In this document: positions 1 through 8,685 of the stretch, piece by piece | How positions within the stretch are numbered: the first letter of the stretch is position 1 | Layout: each line of letters begins with the position of its first letter | NCBI GenBank assembly: GCA_964351865.1 | Contig: CAYGPJ010000011.1 | Span: forward strand, 1 to 64,000 | Origin: JBCDJI01 sp964351865 | Lineage (GTDB): Bacteria > Verrucomicrobiota > Verrucomicrobiia > Methylacidiphilales > JBCBYL01 | Reading direction: 5' to 3' | Length of the DNA stretch: 64,000 nt | Made by a program: the position numbers and the translations under genes | Notes under the pieces: generated by a model | What the model was told of the DNA's origin: nothing | Database searches by the model: none | What the model saw: the letters and a program-made list of their open reading frames with translations, nothing else

Positions 1-219
1 CATACTCAACCAACAACAACTTACAAAATGGCTCTTAGCTGGACAGTAGTGACCTGAAATAAGTATCCGGGCATATCGGCTTCGATGGCGAACATGGAAT
101 ACAATCTTCGGGTTCCTATCTTCGGCCGCAGCGAAAAATGAACTTTTCCTGAACCAAGTAGAAAATGCTGTTACTTTTTACCTGTTCTTACTGAAAAATC
201 AACATAGATTACCCCTCTT

Positions 220-1293
220 ATGTTTGTTGATCGTGTACGTGTCTGGGCTCGTGGTGGAAAAGGCGGCAGTGGCTGCAGCAGTTTCCGCCGGGAAGCATTT
301 GTGCCCCGAGGGGGACCCGACGGCGGCAATGGTGGCGATGGCGGGAGCGTGATTATTAAGGTCAACACTCACCTGAATAACCTCACCCACCTCAAATACA
401 AACCGCACCACTTCGCCGAAAAAGGTGTTCACGGCAAAGGCAGCCAGCGCACTGGTCGCAAAGGCAAGCCGCTCACGATTGAGGTGCCCGCAGGAACCGT
501 GATCAGTCGTCTACCCGCACCCGCTGAGTCAATCGAGCGCTCGGTGCCTTTTGAATTGGCAGAACCCATCGTCGATCTGACCAAAGAGGGCGAAACTTTC
601 ATTCTGGCTCGTGGCGGTAAAGGCGGCCGCGGCAATATGGAATTTAAAACAGCCACCAATAAGGCCCCGACCGAGTGCGAAGTCGGCGAAGAAGGCCAAT
701 ACGGGCAATATGCCTTTGAATTGAAATCGATCGCGGATGTCGGGTTGGTCGGTTATCCCAATGCCGGAAAATCCAGTCTGCTGCGCTGTGTCTCCGCTGC
801 CACTCCCAAGGTAGCTCCCTATCCCTTTACCACCATGTCCCCTGCCGTCGGCATCATCGAAGATGCTTCCAAAAATCGCTTCACCATGGCGGATATTCCG
901 GGCCTGATCGAAGGTGCCAGTGAAGGCGTCGGCCTCGGACATGACTTCCTGCGTCATATCGAACGTTGCTCGCTGCTGGTGTTCGTACTGGATATGAGCG
1001 ATCTGGAAAAGCGCGACCCGATTCAGGATTTCATTCAGCTGCGTAAGGAAATCAAAAACTACGATGAACTGCTCGCGAAGCGCGACTACCTAGTCGTCGG
1101 CAATAAGCTGGATCTCCCTGAAAGTCAGGAACACATCGAACGCTTTGAAAGTACCCAGCGGATTCCTATCATGAGAATTTCCGCTGCAACCGGGGAAGGC
1201 ACCGATGCGCTGGTGCAGGAACTTTTCAAACGTCTGGCTGAACAAAAGCTGGCTGAAGCTGAAGATCAACCCACCGGAGAAGCTGACGCGTGA
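220..1293 (+). CDS. obgE: GTPase Obg/CgtA
   Basis: Obg-family GTPase that associates with the 50S ribosome and acts in ribosome assembly and stress control. The N-terminal glycine-rich Obg fold (residues 1-160) has the typical GGxGG clusters. The G domain follows, with P-loop GYPNAGKSS near residue 178, the DIPGLIEGA switch II motif near 225, NKLD near 294 and SAATGEG as G5. At 357 residues it has no C-terminal OCT extension, which is common. The ATG at 220 gives a full Obg fold. The stop overlaps the next gene's GTG start. The usual upstream partners rplU and rpmA are not seen in the 219 bases before it. Confidence 0.97.
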   Translation: MFVDRVRVWARGGKGGSGCSSFRREAFVPRGGPDGGNGGDGGSVIIKVNTHLNNLTHLKYKPHHFAEKGVHGKGSQRTGRKGKPLTIEVPAGTVISRLPAPAESIERSVPFELAEPIVDLTKEGETFILARGGKGGRGNMEFKTATNKAPTECEVGEEGQYGQYAFELKSIADVGLVGYPNAGKSSLLRCVSAATPKVAPYPFTTMSPAVGIIEDASKNRFTMADIPGLIEGASEGVGLGHDFLRHIERCSLLVFVLDMSDLEKRDPIQDFIQLRKEIKNYDELLAKRDYLVVGNKLDLPESQEHIERFESTQRIPIMRISAATGEGTDALVQELFKRLAEQKLAEAEDQPTGEADA

Positions 1294-2825
1294 ATCACTT
1301 CCCTCTTAGCAGATTGAGGGAAGTGATGGGGGTGGGCATCATACTGGCATTGGTCATTCCGTGTGCGCAGGCGCAGACGACTGCTCCAGCAGCGGCGACG
1401 GAAGTTGCCGTCGCCAAAGCAGCACCCATCAGCCTGGACGAGGCGGTGCGACAGGCGCTTTCACAAAACATCAACATTGCCATCCAACGGCTCAACCCGG
1501 CCATCACCGCCACCTCCGAATTAGAAGCCAAAGCCGCCTTCGATGCCACCTCCACCGCGGCAGTCGAATATACCGAAAGCAGTTCCCCCCGCTCCTCCGA
1601 GCAGCAAGCTGCCGATGGCCGTGCCTCGAGCGAATCGCGCCGAATGAATGCCGAAGTCGGCATCAATAAAAAGCTCAGCACCGGCACCGAGGTCGGACTG
1701 ACCGGCACCACCCAGAACAGCCAGTCCACCTTCAACCGTTTTCGAGACGAGTACAATACCTTTGCCGGACTCACCTTCCGGCATCCATTGCTGAAAAACT
1801 CCGGCACCAACGCTCAGCTTTATCAGATCCGCTCCGCGCAGAAACAACTTAAGTCGGATCAGGCCAGCTTTAAAGATCAGGTTGAAACCACCATCCGCGA
1901 GGTCCATTTCGCCTACTACGATCTGCTCTTCGCCTACGAGGACTATCGGTCTAAAGAAAAATCCCTGAAAACCGCCGAACGCCTGATGGTGGACAACCAG
2001 AACCGCTACGAACTCGGCACCATGACTCCGCTCGACGTCGGGCAGGCTCGTAGCGAAGTCTCGCAACGCATGAGCAGCTTGTTATTGGCAGAGTTAGAAA
2101 TCCAGAAAAACCAGAACCGCCTCAAGCGTTTGATCTTTCGCGATTTTGGCGACCAGCTGAAACAGCCCGTGCAGCTTTCGGACACCCTGCCGGATCCTGA
2201 AACCTTACCTCCGGCTGACTACAATATTTCCGCTGGACTCCAGCAGCGTAAAGACCTGCAAGCCCTGCTGACCGACGCCGAGCGATCAGGGATGGAAGTC
2301 AAATTTCGTAAGAACCAGCTCTACCCTCAGCTCGACCTATCCGGACGGATCGGTCTGCAAGGCCGGGACAATGAATTTGATGCCACCGTACAGAACATCA
2401 TCGAAACGCGCGATGAAGTGTGGGGCGTCGGCATGTCGGTCACCTTTCCCTGGGGACTCCGCGCCGAAAAAGCACGCCTACAACGCTCTGAACTCGTCAA
2501 AGACCAACTCATGCTCCGAATCAAAGACAAAGAGCACGACATCATTCAAGAGATCACAGAAGCTTACCAGACCGCTGAAAATGCCCGTCTTCGCCATTTA
2601 AACAACCGGCAGGCACGTATCATTTCCGAGCGGACCGCCGAGGCCGAAGAGGAAAAACTCAGCGAAGGCATTTCCACCAGTTACACCGTGCTGCAGCTCC
2701 AGCGCGATGCCACCACCGCACGCACGCAGGAACTCGAGTCACTCGTGAACTATTACCGTTCCCTGATCGACCTGCGCCGCGCTCAAGGTCTGCTACTGGA
2801 TGACCACGGACTGGTCTGGGAATAA
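1290..2825 (+). CDS. TolC-family outer membrane efflux protein
   Basis: Outer-membrane factor of the TolC/OEP family, 511 residues with two long alpha-helical OEP repeats (roughly residues 45-270 and 290-500). Such proteins form the exit duct of tripartite efflux pumps or type I secretion. The GTG start at 1290 overlaps the obgE stop by four bases and gives a signal peptide with Arg residues before the hydrophobic stretch GVGIILALVIPCAQAQ. An alternative ATG at 1326 would give a signal peptide with no positive charge, so GTG is preferred. A perfect hairpin lies between the two starts. No adaptor or pump gene is adjacent, so its partner is unknown. Confidence 0.9.
   Translation: MNHFPLSRLREVMGVGIILALVIPCAQAQTTAPAAATEVAVAKAAPISLDEAVRQALSQNINIAIQRLNPAITATSELEAKAAFDATSTAAVEYTESSSPRSSEQQAADGRASSESRRMNAEVGINKKLSTGTEVGLTGTTQNSQSTFNRFRDEYNTFAGLTFRHPLLKNSGTNAQLYQIRSAQKQLKSDQASFKDQVETTIREVHFAYYDLLFAYEDYRSKEKSLKTAERLMVDNQNRYELGTMTPLDVGQARSEVSQRMSSLLLAELEIQKNQNRLKRLIFRDFGDQLKQPVQLSDTLPDPETLPPADYNISAGLQQRKDLQALLTDAERSGMEVKFRKNQLYPQLDLSGRIGLQGRDNEFDATVQNIIETRDEVWGVGMSVTFPWGLRAEKARLQRSELVKDQLMLRIKDKEHDIIQEITEAYQTAENARLRHLNNRQARIISERTAEAEEEKLSEGISTSYTVLQLQRDATTARTQELESLVNYYRSLIDLRRAQGLLLDDHGLVWE
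1295..1326 (+). promoter_or_regulatory. 11-bp perfect hairpin at obgE/tolC junction
   Basis: Bases 1295-1305 are exactly complementary to 1316-1326, with a 10-base loop. The hairpin starts immediately after the obgE stop and its last base is the A of the alternative ATG of the TolC-family gene. There is no T-tract, so it is not a standard terminator. It may set read-through or translation of the second gene; this role is inferred. Confidence 0.5.
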
Positions 2826-2989
2826 TCTCAGCGGGAGACGAAGACACCAGCACCACTAATAAAAACGACTGTACAAGCGTTTTTTAGGTATCATATTCAT
2901 CGACTTGCGCCGAAGTGTTCCTTATTGCAATATAGTCAGGAAAGCGAAAGCCAACCGCATCATGCCATCAACCCAATAGCCCAACTCAC

Positions 2990-3991
2990 ATGACCCCCAA
3001 GAAGTTCGGAATATTTATCGGGATCTCCCTCTTGCTGCATCTGTTGCTGTTGCTGGTATTGGCATTCAGTTGGCTGAAGAGTCTCGAGTGGAAACCGAAA
3101 CCGCGGGACAAAGACAAAGTGCGCATCACTCTGGTTGAACGCCCGCCTGCACCGCTACCCGAAGCCCTGCAGCAGGAACGTCCTTTCGTCGATACCTCCG
3201 AATCCGTCAAAGTAGAGAAACCAGACCCCAACAGCGTCTTTCAAGGGGCTGAAAACACTCAGGCAATGTCCGAGCAGGCATCCAATAATAACCCCAATCT
3301 TCCCAACTTGACGGGAGATAAAAGCAACTCCCTGAACCTGACCGACACCAATTACAGCCCGCAAATTAAACAGAATCCTTCCGTCGCTCAGCAGGAACAA
3401 CAACAGGAGAAGCCGCAGGAAAAACAAGAGGAGCAAAAACCGGAAGAAGGCGAAGACGTCGCCGACACTCAGACCGGGCGACAACTACTGAAAGAGCCCG
3501 ACGCCACGTTTCTCACCCGCGATGAGCAGGAACACCGTAAAAAGCTGTTGGAAGAAAAACGCAAAGAACTGGAAGCACTGGATGCCAGCCAGTCGCGCGC
3601 CCCGCCAATGGCCTTCTCCGCACAAAAACGTCAGAGCCTGCTACCCGGAGGTGCTGCTGTCGGCGCTCAGAATTCCTTCGGAGCAGAGCAAACCGAACTG
3701 GGACGCTACAAGGAAAAACTCTATCGTGCGATCGGCTCACGCTGGTATGTCTACGTGGAAGAATCCAGTGGGTTCATTTCCATCGGTGTCGTCAAAATCC
3801 GATTCTACGTGCGCGCGGATGGCGTTTTCGAAAAACTCCAAGTCATTGCCGGGGATCCATCGTCGCAACTTCACATCATCTCTCGCCGCTCCATCATGGA
3901 AAACAGCGGCCAGCTTGAACCTTTCTCCGAACGCATGCGACAACAACTGGGCGATGGCTACTGGGAAGAAATCTCCTTCACGATTCGTTAA
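2990..3991 (+). CDS. TonB-like energy-transducing protein
   Basis: 333-residue protein with one N-terminal membrane anchor (residues 8-28), a long Pro/Glu/Gln/Lys-rich spacer (about 45-200) and a C-terminal globular domain with the basic-aromatic pattern of TonB/TolA C-termini. Its place directly before exbB and exbD homologues supports a TonB or TolA role, coupling the inner-membrane proton gradient to outer-membrane transport or envelope integrity. The sequence alone does not settle TonB versus TolA. A REP-like hairpin at 3990-4041 separates it from the next gene. Confidence 0.75.
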   Translation: MTPKKFGIFIGISLLLHLLLLLVLAFSWLKSLEWKPKPRDKDKVRITLVERPPAPLPEALQQERPFVDTSESVKVEKPDPNSVFQGAENTQAMSEQASNNNPNLPNLTGDKSNSLNLTDTNYSPQIKQNPSVAQQEQQQEKPQEKQEEQKPEEGEDVADTQTGRQLLKEPDATFLTRDEQEHRKKLLEEKRKELEALDASQSRAPPMAFSAQKRQSLLPGGAAVGAQNSFGAEQTELGRYKEKLYRAIGSRWYVYVEESSGFISIGVVKIRFYVRADGVFEKLQVIAGDPSSQLHIISRRSIMENSGQLEPFSERMRQQLGDGYWEEISFTIR

Positions 3992-4041
3992 AACTAGGGA
4001 TGGAGGTAAGTTGGGTCAAACTTACCTCCATCCCTAGTTTT
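3990..4041. repeat. REP-like hairpin, 23-bp stem
   Basis: Bases 3990-4012 and 4019-4041 are perfect inverted repeats around a 6-base loop. The core GGGATGGAGGTAA is a variant of the GGGACGGAGGTAA core found at 26713-26760 and inside the two mobile-element copies at 12752 and 37805. The right arm ends in a T-run, so it could also stop transcription between the TonB-like gene and exbB. Confidence 0.85.
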
Positions 4042-4082
4042 CGCTTTCGCTCTCCTGATTCTTAGCCAAGATATGCCCAACT

Positions 4083-4712
4083 ATGATAACTGGACTCTTT
4101 AACTTTTTTGCCAGCGGTGGAATTTTCATGATTCCCCTAGCTATCTGCTCCGTCGTCTCCGTGGCGTTTATCGTAGAGCGTGGACTGGCCCTACGCCGAA
4201 TCAAAGTCATTCCCGCATCGCTCTACAACCGCATTACCCGCATGAAAATGGGGGAATCCACCATCGAGATCCAACAGATGGCATCCCCCGGCACCACCAC
4301 CCTCGCCCGACTGGTGCGCATCTGCCTCGAACACCTTCCCTGGAGCAAAGCGGAAAACGTGGAAGCCGTGCAAACCCAGGCCCGTAATGAAATCTCCAAA
4401 CTCGAACGCGGACTGGTCGTGCTGGAAATCACCACCGGCGTCGCACCACTACTCGGCCTTTTAGGAACGGCTGCCGGACTCATCACGGTCTTTGCCAACA
4501 TCGGCGAGACCGGTCTCGACAGCAGCCAGGGCATGGCCATCGCCAAAGGAATTTCCGAAGCGCTCAATACCACCGTATCAGGTCTGGTTATCGCCATTCC
4601 TTCTTTGATCGCCCACAGCTACTACAGCAAAAAGATCGAAGCGATGGCGGTCGAGATGGAAAGCCTCTGTATGGATTTCCTGACCAAATGCTACCTCTCC
4701 AATGATTCGTAA
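4083..4712 (+). CDS. exbB: MotA/TolQ/ExbB proton channel family protein
   Basis: 209-residue inner-membrane protein with the ExbB/TolQ layout: one transmembrane helix near the N-terminus (residues 12-32), a cytoplasmic loop, then two helices around residues 115-135 and 160-182. The LLGLLGTAAGLITVF stretch is the typical proton-channel segment. It would form the proton-conducting motor with the ExbD protein encoded 60 bases downstream and energise the TonB-like protein encoded upstream. ExbB versus TolQ cannot be decided without a Tol-Pal context; none is present here. Confidence 0.9.
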   Translation: MITGLFNFFASGGIFMIPLAICSVVSVAFIVERGLALRRIKVIPASLYNRITRMKMGESTIEIQQMASPGTTTLARLVRICLEHLPWSKAENVEAVQTQARNEISKLERGLVVLEITTGVAPLLGLLGTAAGLITVFANIGETGLDSSQGMAIAKGISEALNTTVSGLVIAIPSLIAHSYYSKKIEAMAVEMESLCMDFLTKCYLSNDS

Positions 4713-4772
4713 TTCTTCATCCGCAACAAGCTATCCCTTCTCCGCAGCCACGCATTAGCCTCTTTAAATCCG

Positions 4773-5192
4773 ATGCAATTTTATTCCCGCCCCAAGCGCC
4801 CGCTCAGCATCAACATCGTTTCGATGATCGATATCCTTTCGATCCTGCTCATCTTTTTCATCGTCACCACCACCTTTAAAAAAAGCGAACCGCGGGTGGA
4901 AATCAACCTGCCGGAATCCACTACTGGCAAAGAAGACAGCGAGACCGCCGATCCCGTTGTGATTTTCATTACCAAAGAAAACCGCATCTTCATCGGCAAC
5001 AGTGAAACGACGCTGGAAATGTTCCCGAAAGAAGTCGGTGCCCTCAAAGCCAAGAATCCGGCCAGCACCTTCGCGCTCGAAGCGGACGAAGGCATCCAAC
5101 TCGGATTCTTCGTCAAAATCATGGACGCGGCCAAGGAAGCCGGCTTGAACGATCTCTCCCTCAATACCCGCAAACCGGAGCCCACCCCATGA
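4773..5192 (+). CDS. exbD: ExbD/TolR family protein
   Basis: 139-residue motor partner of the ExbB protein. The N-terminal transmembrane helix (about residues 14-34) contains SMIDILSILLIFFIV, whose Asp is the family's essential proton-relay residue. A periplasmic ExbD/TolR domain follows. Its stop overlaps the def start by four bases (ATGA), so the two are likely translated together. Order TonB-like, exbB, exbD, def. Confidence 0.93.
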   Translation: MQFYSRPKRPLSINIVSMIDILSILLIFFIVTTTFKKSEPRVEINLPESTTGKEDSETADPVVIFITKENRIFIGNSETTLEMFPKEVGALKAKNPASTFALEADEGIQLGFFVKIMDAAKEAGLNDLSLNTRKPEPTP

Positions 5193-5752
5193 TTCTGCCC
5201 ATCACGCTTTACGGAAATCCCATCCTGCGCAAAAAAGGCACTCCCATTGAAGCCGTAACGCCTGAGATTAAACAACTCGCCAACGACATGCTGGAAACCA
5301 TGTATCACGCATCCGGCATCGGCCTGGCGGCACAACAGATTGGCAAAGCGATTCAACTGGCCGTCATCGATATCCCGGAAGAAATCGAAACCCCATCACG
5401 CATGTGGATCAACGGGCAACCTGTGCCTAAAGCTGACTACATGCCGATGGTGTTGATTAATCCTGAGCTCAAGACGATTAAGAAAAAAGATACTGCCGAA
5501 GAAGGCTGTCTCAGTTTTCCTAACATCAATGCCGACATCACCCGCCCCAGCCGCGTGGCCTGCAAGTGTCTCGACCTCGAAGGCAAACCGCTCGAATTCG
5601 AAGCCGACGGCCTGCTGGGTCGTGCTGTGCAGCACGAAGTCGACCACCTCAACGGCATCCTCTTCACCGACCACATGATCCCGGAAGAAAAACGTGCGCT
5701 GCGCGAAGACATCGAAAACGTCCGGGCACAGGGTTTGCTACAGAAAGTTTAA
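5189..5752 (+). CDS. def: Peptide deformylase
   Basis: Metal-dependent enzyme that removes the formyl group from the initiator methionine of new proteins. All three family motifs are visible: GIGLAAQQ, EEGCLSF and QHEVDHLNG, supplying the Cys and two His metal ligands and the catalytic Glu. Length 187 residues is normal. It carries a short insert between motifs 1 and 2, as in many type I enzymes. The ATG overlaps the exbD stop. Confidence 0.97.
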   Translation: MILPITLYGNPILRKKGTPIEAVTPEIKQLANDMLETMYHASGIGLAAQQIGKAIQLAVIDIPEEIETPSRMWINGQPVPKADYMPMVLINPELKTIKKKDTAEEGCLSFPNINADITRPSRVACKCLDLEGKPLEFEADGLLGRAVQHEVDHLNGILFTDHMIPEEKRALREDIENVRAQGLLQKV

Positions 5753-5871
5753 AACCTGCTCTTCACAAGAAGATCGCCAAGGCACGCTAAGACGGGGAAC
5801 TTAGGATATCATTTTTAAAAGTTTTATTTTGGGGAACTTTGCGAACCTTCGTGACCTTCCTGTAATAAAAA

Positions 5872-7089
5872 ATGCTCATTCAATCTCCAATGATTCTCAC
5901 CATGGATGGCGACACCTCGCCATTCAGCGGAGCCGTGCGTGTCGAGGGTACCCGGATCAAAGCCATCGGGCCGGACCTGGTGCCGGAATCCGGTGAAGAA
6001 ATCGTCTCGCTGGATCACCACATCCTGATGCCCGGCATGATCAATGCCCATTGCCACCTGGACTACACCAACCTTCATGGCTCTATTTTTCCCGGCAAGT
6101 CCTTCACCTCCTGGATCAAACAGATCAATGCCCTCAAAAAATCGCTAGGTCCCGAGGACTACCTGCAGGCCATCCAGCGTGGCTATGACATGCTACTGCA
6201 AAGCGGGTGCACCACCGTTTTCAATCTGGAGGCATTCCCGGAACTGTTATTGAAGCTCTCGCGTCCGCCTTTGCGAGTCTGGTGGTTTCTGGAATTGATC
6301 GATGTCCGCACCCGACTCGATAGCGATGAAATGCTGATGGGCGCACTGGACTTTTTCGAACGGCACTCTGAGTGGCTCGGTGGTTTTGGCCTTGCCCCGC
6401 ATGCCCCTTACACCGCCAGCATTGAACTCTTTCGCCTCGCCCGCCACTGCAGCGAAGAACTCGGAATGCCCTTCACCACCCACATCGCGGAATCGTTGGA
6501 CGAAAACGACATGTTTCTCTCCGGTGAAGGCGAGCTCTTCGATTTCCTACAATCCATTGGACGTGACATGAGCGACTGCGGCCACGGTTCATCCCTTTCC
6601 CACTTGATGGAGTTCGGCCTGCTGAATGAACACTGCCTCGCTACCCACCTGAACTACCTGCAGGACTACGATCTGAAACATCTGCAGCAACAACCACTGA
6701 CCATTATTCATTGCCCGCTCTGCCACGACTACTTCGGACACCGGAAATTTCCGTTGCAGGAAATCGAAGCCACCGGCAGCCGGGTCGCTATCGGCACCGA
6801 CAGCCTCGCCAGTAATACCCATACCAAACTCGACCTGCGGGCCGAACTCCGCTGTGCCCGTGAAACCTATCCCGATCACAGCTCGAAGGCCTGGATCGAA
6901 AAAGTCACCACGATTCCAGCCGCGGCGATCGGACAAGCGGAAGAACTGGGAATACTGAAAGCAGGAGCCCTCGCTGATCTGGTCGCCTTTGAAACCCCGG
7001 GTATCGAACATGTCACCGATCCATACGGCTGGATAATCGAATCGACGCACGCCCCCAACTACACTTTAATCAACGGTATTCAAGCATAG
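5872..7089 (+). CDS. Amidohydrolase (cytosine/MTA/SAH deaminase-like)
   Basis: 405-residue COG0402-type metal-dependent hydrolase. Visible motifs are NAHCHLDY (metal-binding His pair near residue 60), THIAES, HCPLCHDYF and GTDSLASNT, matching the deaminase branch that includes SsnA, MtaD and guanine/cytosine deaminases. N- and C-terminal beta segments form the usual composite domain. The substrate cannot be told from sequence; a deaminase acting on a purine or its thioether derivative is most likely. The first ATG sits after a CTTCCTGT stretch. It lies 3 bases before bioF and could be cotranscribed with it. Confidence 0.85.
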   Translation: MLIQSPMILTMDGDTSPFSGAVRVEGTRIKAIGPDLVPESGEEIVSLDHHILMPGMINAHCHLDYTNLHGSIFPGKSFTSWIKQINALKKSLGPEDYLQAIQRGYDMLLQSGCTTVFNLEAFPELLLKLSRPPLRVWWFLELIDVRTRLDSDEMLMGALDFFERHSEWLGGFGLAPHAPYTASIELFRLARHCSEELGMPFTTHIAESLDENDMFLSGEGELFDFLQSIGRDMSDCGHGSSLSHLMEFGLLNEHCLATHLNYLQDYDLKHLQQQPLTIIHCPLCHDYFGHRKFPLQEIEATGSRVAIGTDSLASNTHTKLDLRAELRCARETYPDHSSKAWIEKVTTIPAAAIGQAEELGILKAGALADLVAFETPGIEHVTDPYGWIIESTHAPNYTLINGIQA

Positions 7090-7092
7090 CTC

Positions 7093-8223
7093 ATGAACTG
7101 GAACGACTTTCTAAACCAAGAACTCGACACCGACCGCCGTCAGCATCTGGGGCGTGCCTGCAAGTCGCTGCCGGAAGACATGCTCAATTTCGGCGGCAAC
7201 GACTACATGGGGTTTTCCCGCCACCCGCAAGTAGTCGAAGCCGTATCTACTTCTCTGGAGGCGGTGGGACTGGGATCGCGCTCCGCCCGCCTGCTCTCCG
7301 GCCATACCGGTGTCCACCAGCAACTGGAAGCCGCTTTGGCCGACCTTAAACTCACCGAAGATGCGCTGACCTTCCCCAACGGATACACCACCGCCATCGG
7401 CGTCATTCCCGCCCTGGTCGACCGTGCCGCTACCGTCATTCTCGACGAGAAATGCCACGCCTGCCTCTGGGACGGAGCCCGCATCTCCGGGGCTAAAGTG
7501 CGGATGATGCGCCACAACGATATGGATCACCTGGAAGAGATTCTGCAGCATGAACGGAATCGCGACACCTCCGCACCGATTCTTCTGATCGTTGAATCGC
7601 TCTATTCCATGGATGGTGACCGGGCACCACTGGAAGAACTCATTCAGCTCAAGGAGCAATGGGGTGCGTGGTTACTGGTGGACGAAGCACATGCCTTCGG
7701 TGTCTTCGGTGCCGGAGGTCAGGGCCGGGTCGAAACCTCAGCCATGGCCGCTCAAATCGAAGTCCAACTGGGGACACTCGGCAAAGCAGTCGGCTCATTA
7801 GGAGGATTTGCCGCCGGATCCGAAAATTTCATCAGACTGATGCGCCAGCGCGCCCGCAGTTTCATCTTCACTACGGCCACCCCTCCCGCCATCGCCGCCG
7901 CCGCACTCGCGGGAGTCAAACTAATCTGCTCCACCGAAGGTGCCGACCGCCGTAAACAGCTGGCCCGACTGGTTGGTCACGCCAATAACAACGAAATTTT
8001 CCCACTGAACGTCGAGAGCCAGATCATTCCTATTCCGATTGGCCCGGAAGAAAAAACACTGCAAGTTGCGGGAGAGCTCTGGAGTAAAAACATCTATCTG
8101 CCGGCTATCCGCTTCCCGACCGTTCCGCGCGGCGAAGCCCGTCTGCGCCTCTCGCTCAACGCCACCCACACCTCGGCCGACCTCGAAACCGTTTTAAAAC
8201 TGCTTAAAGAGCTCTTCGCATAA
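7093..8223 (+). CDS. bioF: 8-amino-7-oxononanoate synthase-type aminotransferase
   Basis: PLP-dependent alpha-oxoamine synthase of 376 residues. In biotin synthesis BioF condenses pimeloyl-ACP (or CoA) with alanine. Motifs include GGNDYMGFS, GLGSRSARLLSGHTGVHQQLE, VDEAHAFGVFG and the PLP-lysine segment GTLGKAVGSLGG. The family also contains 2-amino-3-ketobutyrate CoA ligase, but the bioA gene 2.2 kb downstream on the same strand favours BioF. The two biotin genes are separated by the GntR-ABC module at 8302-10381. Confidence 0.9.
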   Translation: MNWNDFLNQELDTDRRQHLGRACKSLPEDMLNFGGNDYMGFSRHPQVVEAVSTSLEAVGLGSRSARLLSGHTGVHQQLEAALADLKLTEDALTFPNGYTTAIGVIPALVDRAATVILDEKCHACLWDGARISGAKVRMMRHNDMDHLEEILQHERNRDTSAPILLIVESLYSMDGDRAPLEELIQLKEQWGAWLLVDEAHAFGVFGAGGQGRVETSAMAAQIEVQLGTLGKAVGSLGGFAAGSENFIRLMRQRARSFIFTTATPPAIAAAALAGVKLICSTEGADRRKQLARLVGHANNNEIFPLNVESQIIPIPIGPEEKTLQVAGELWSKNIYLPAIRFPTVPRGEARLRLSLNATHTSADLETVLKLLKELFA

Positions 8224-8261
8224 ACCCTGCGCACTTCGAATTTATAGTTACATCATTTATG

Positions 8262-8301
8262 TTGACTTGTGTTGTATTATTGTATAACACTACGACACAT
8301 A
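8262..8301 (+). promoter_or_regulatory. Putative promoter and operator of GntR-ABC module
   Basis: TTGACT at 8262 and TATAAC at 8283 resemble -35 and -10 boxes, with a short 15-base spacer. Overlapping them, 8269-8290 is an imperfect palindrome (GTGTTGTAT...GTATAACAC), the kind of site YtrA-type GntR repressors bind. The ATG at 8302 is so close to the -10 that the leader would be only a few bases. Autoregulation by the GntR protein is inferred. Confidence 0.45.
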
Positions 8302-8685
8302 ATGCGGTTCAAATTAAATCCGAATGATCCACTGCCACTGTATGAACAGCTGGCAGAACAACTGCGTCAGCAGATCGCAGGGAATCATCTTAAGCCTAAT
8401 GAAAAACTACCTTCTGCACGGGATCTGTCCGCCCAATTAAAAATCAATTACCTCACGGTAAATAAAGTCTATCGAATTCTGGAATCTGAAGGCCTGGTCG
8501 AATCTCGACGAGGTATGGGAACCTTCATATCACAAACCGATCAACCAACGCGAGAACGCGCGCGGATCAAATTGATCGAAAAGCAAATCCACGAACTAAT
8601 CCGGAGTTCACGAAAACTGGGATTCAACGATGCTAAAACTATTTCTCTGATTAAACAAAAGATGAAGGACTCCAGTAATGAATAA
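8302..8685 (+). CDS. GntR-family regulator, YtrA type
   Basis: Short GntR-type transcription factor of 127 residues. The winged helix DNA-binding domain covers residues 1-75, including PLPLYEQLAEQLRQQI and the LPSARDLSAQL recognition segment, and ends at a short C-terminal helical tail without a large effector domain, as in the YtrA subfamily. The ATG at 8302 gives the standard family N-terminus; an in-frame TTG at 8269 would add 11 residues read from the operator. The stop overlaps the ABC ATPase start. YtrA-type regulators usually repress the ABC transporter they precede. Confidence 0.88.
   Translation: MRFKLNPNDPLPLYEQLAEQLRQQIAGNHLKPNEKLPSARDLSAQLKINYLTVNKVYRILESEGLVESRRGMGTFISQTDQPTRERARIKLIEKQIHELIRSSRKLGFNDAKTISLIKQKMKDSSNE

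Noticed and set aside
1..219. Remnant of rpmA upstream of obgE
   Set aside because: I looked for the L27 sequence on both strands and found no supported match; the stretch holds only the likely obgE promoter region.
2826..2989. Terminator after the TolC-family gene
   Set aside because: The AAAACG/CGTTTT stem is only about six bases with a wide loop, too weak to report as a feature.
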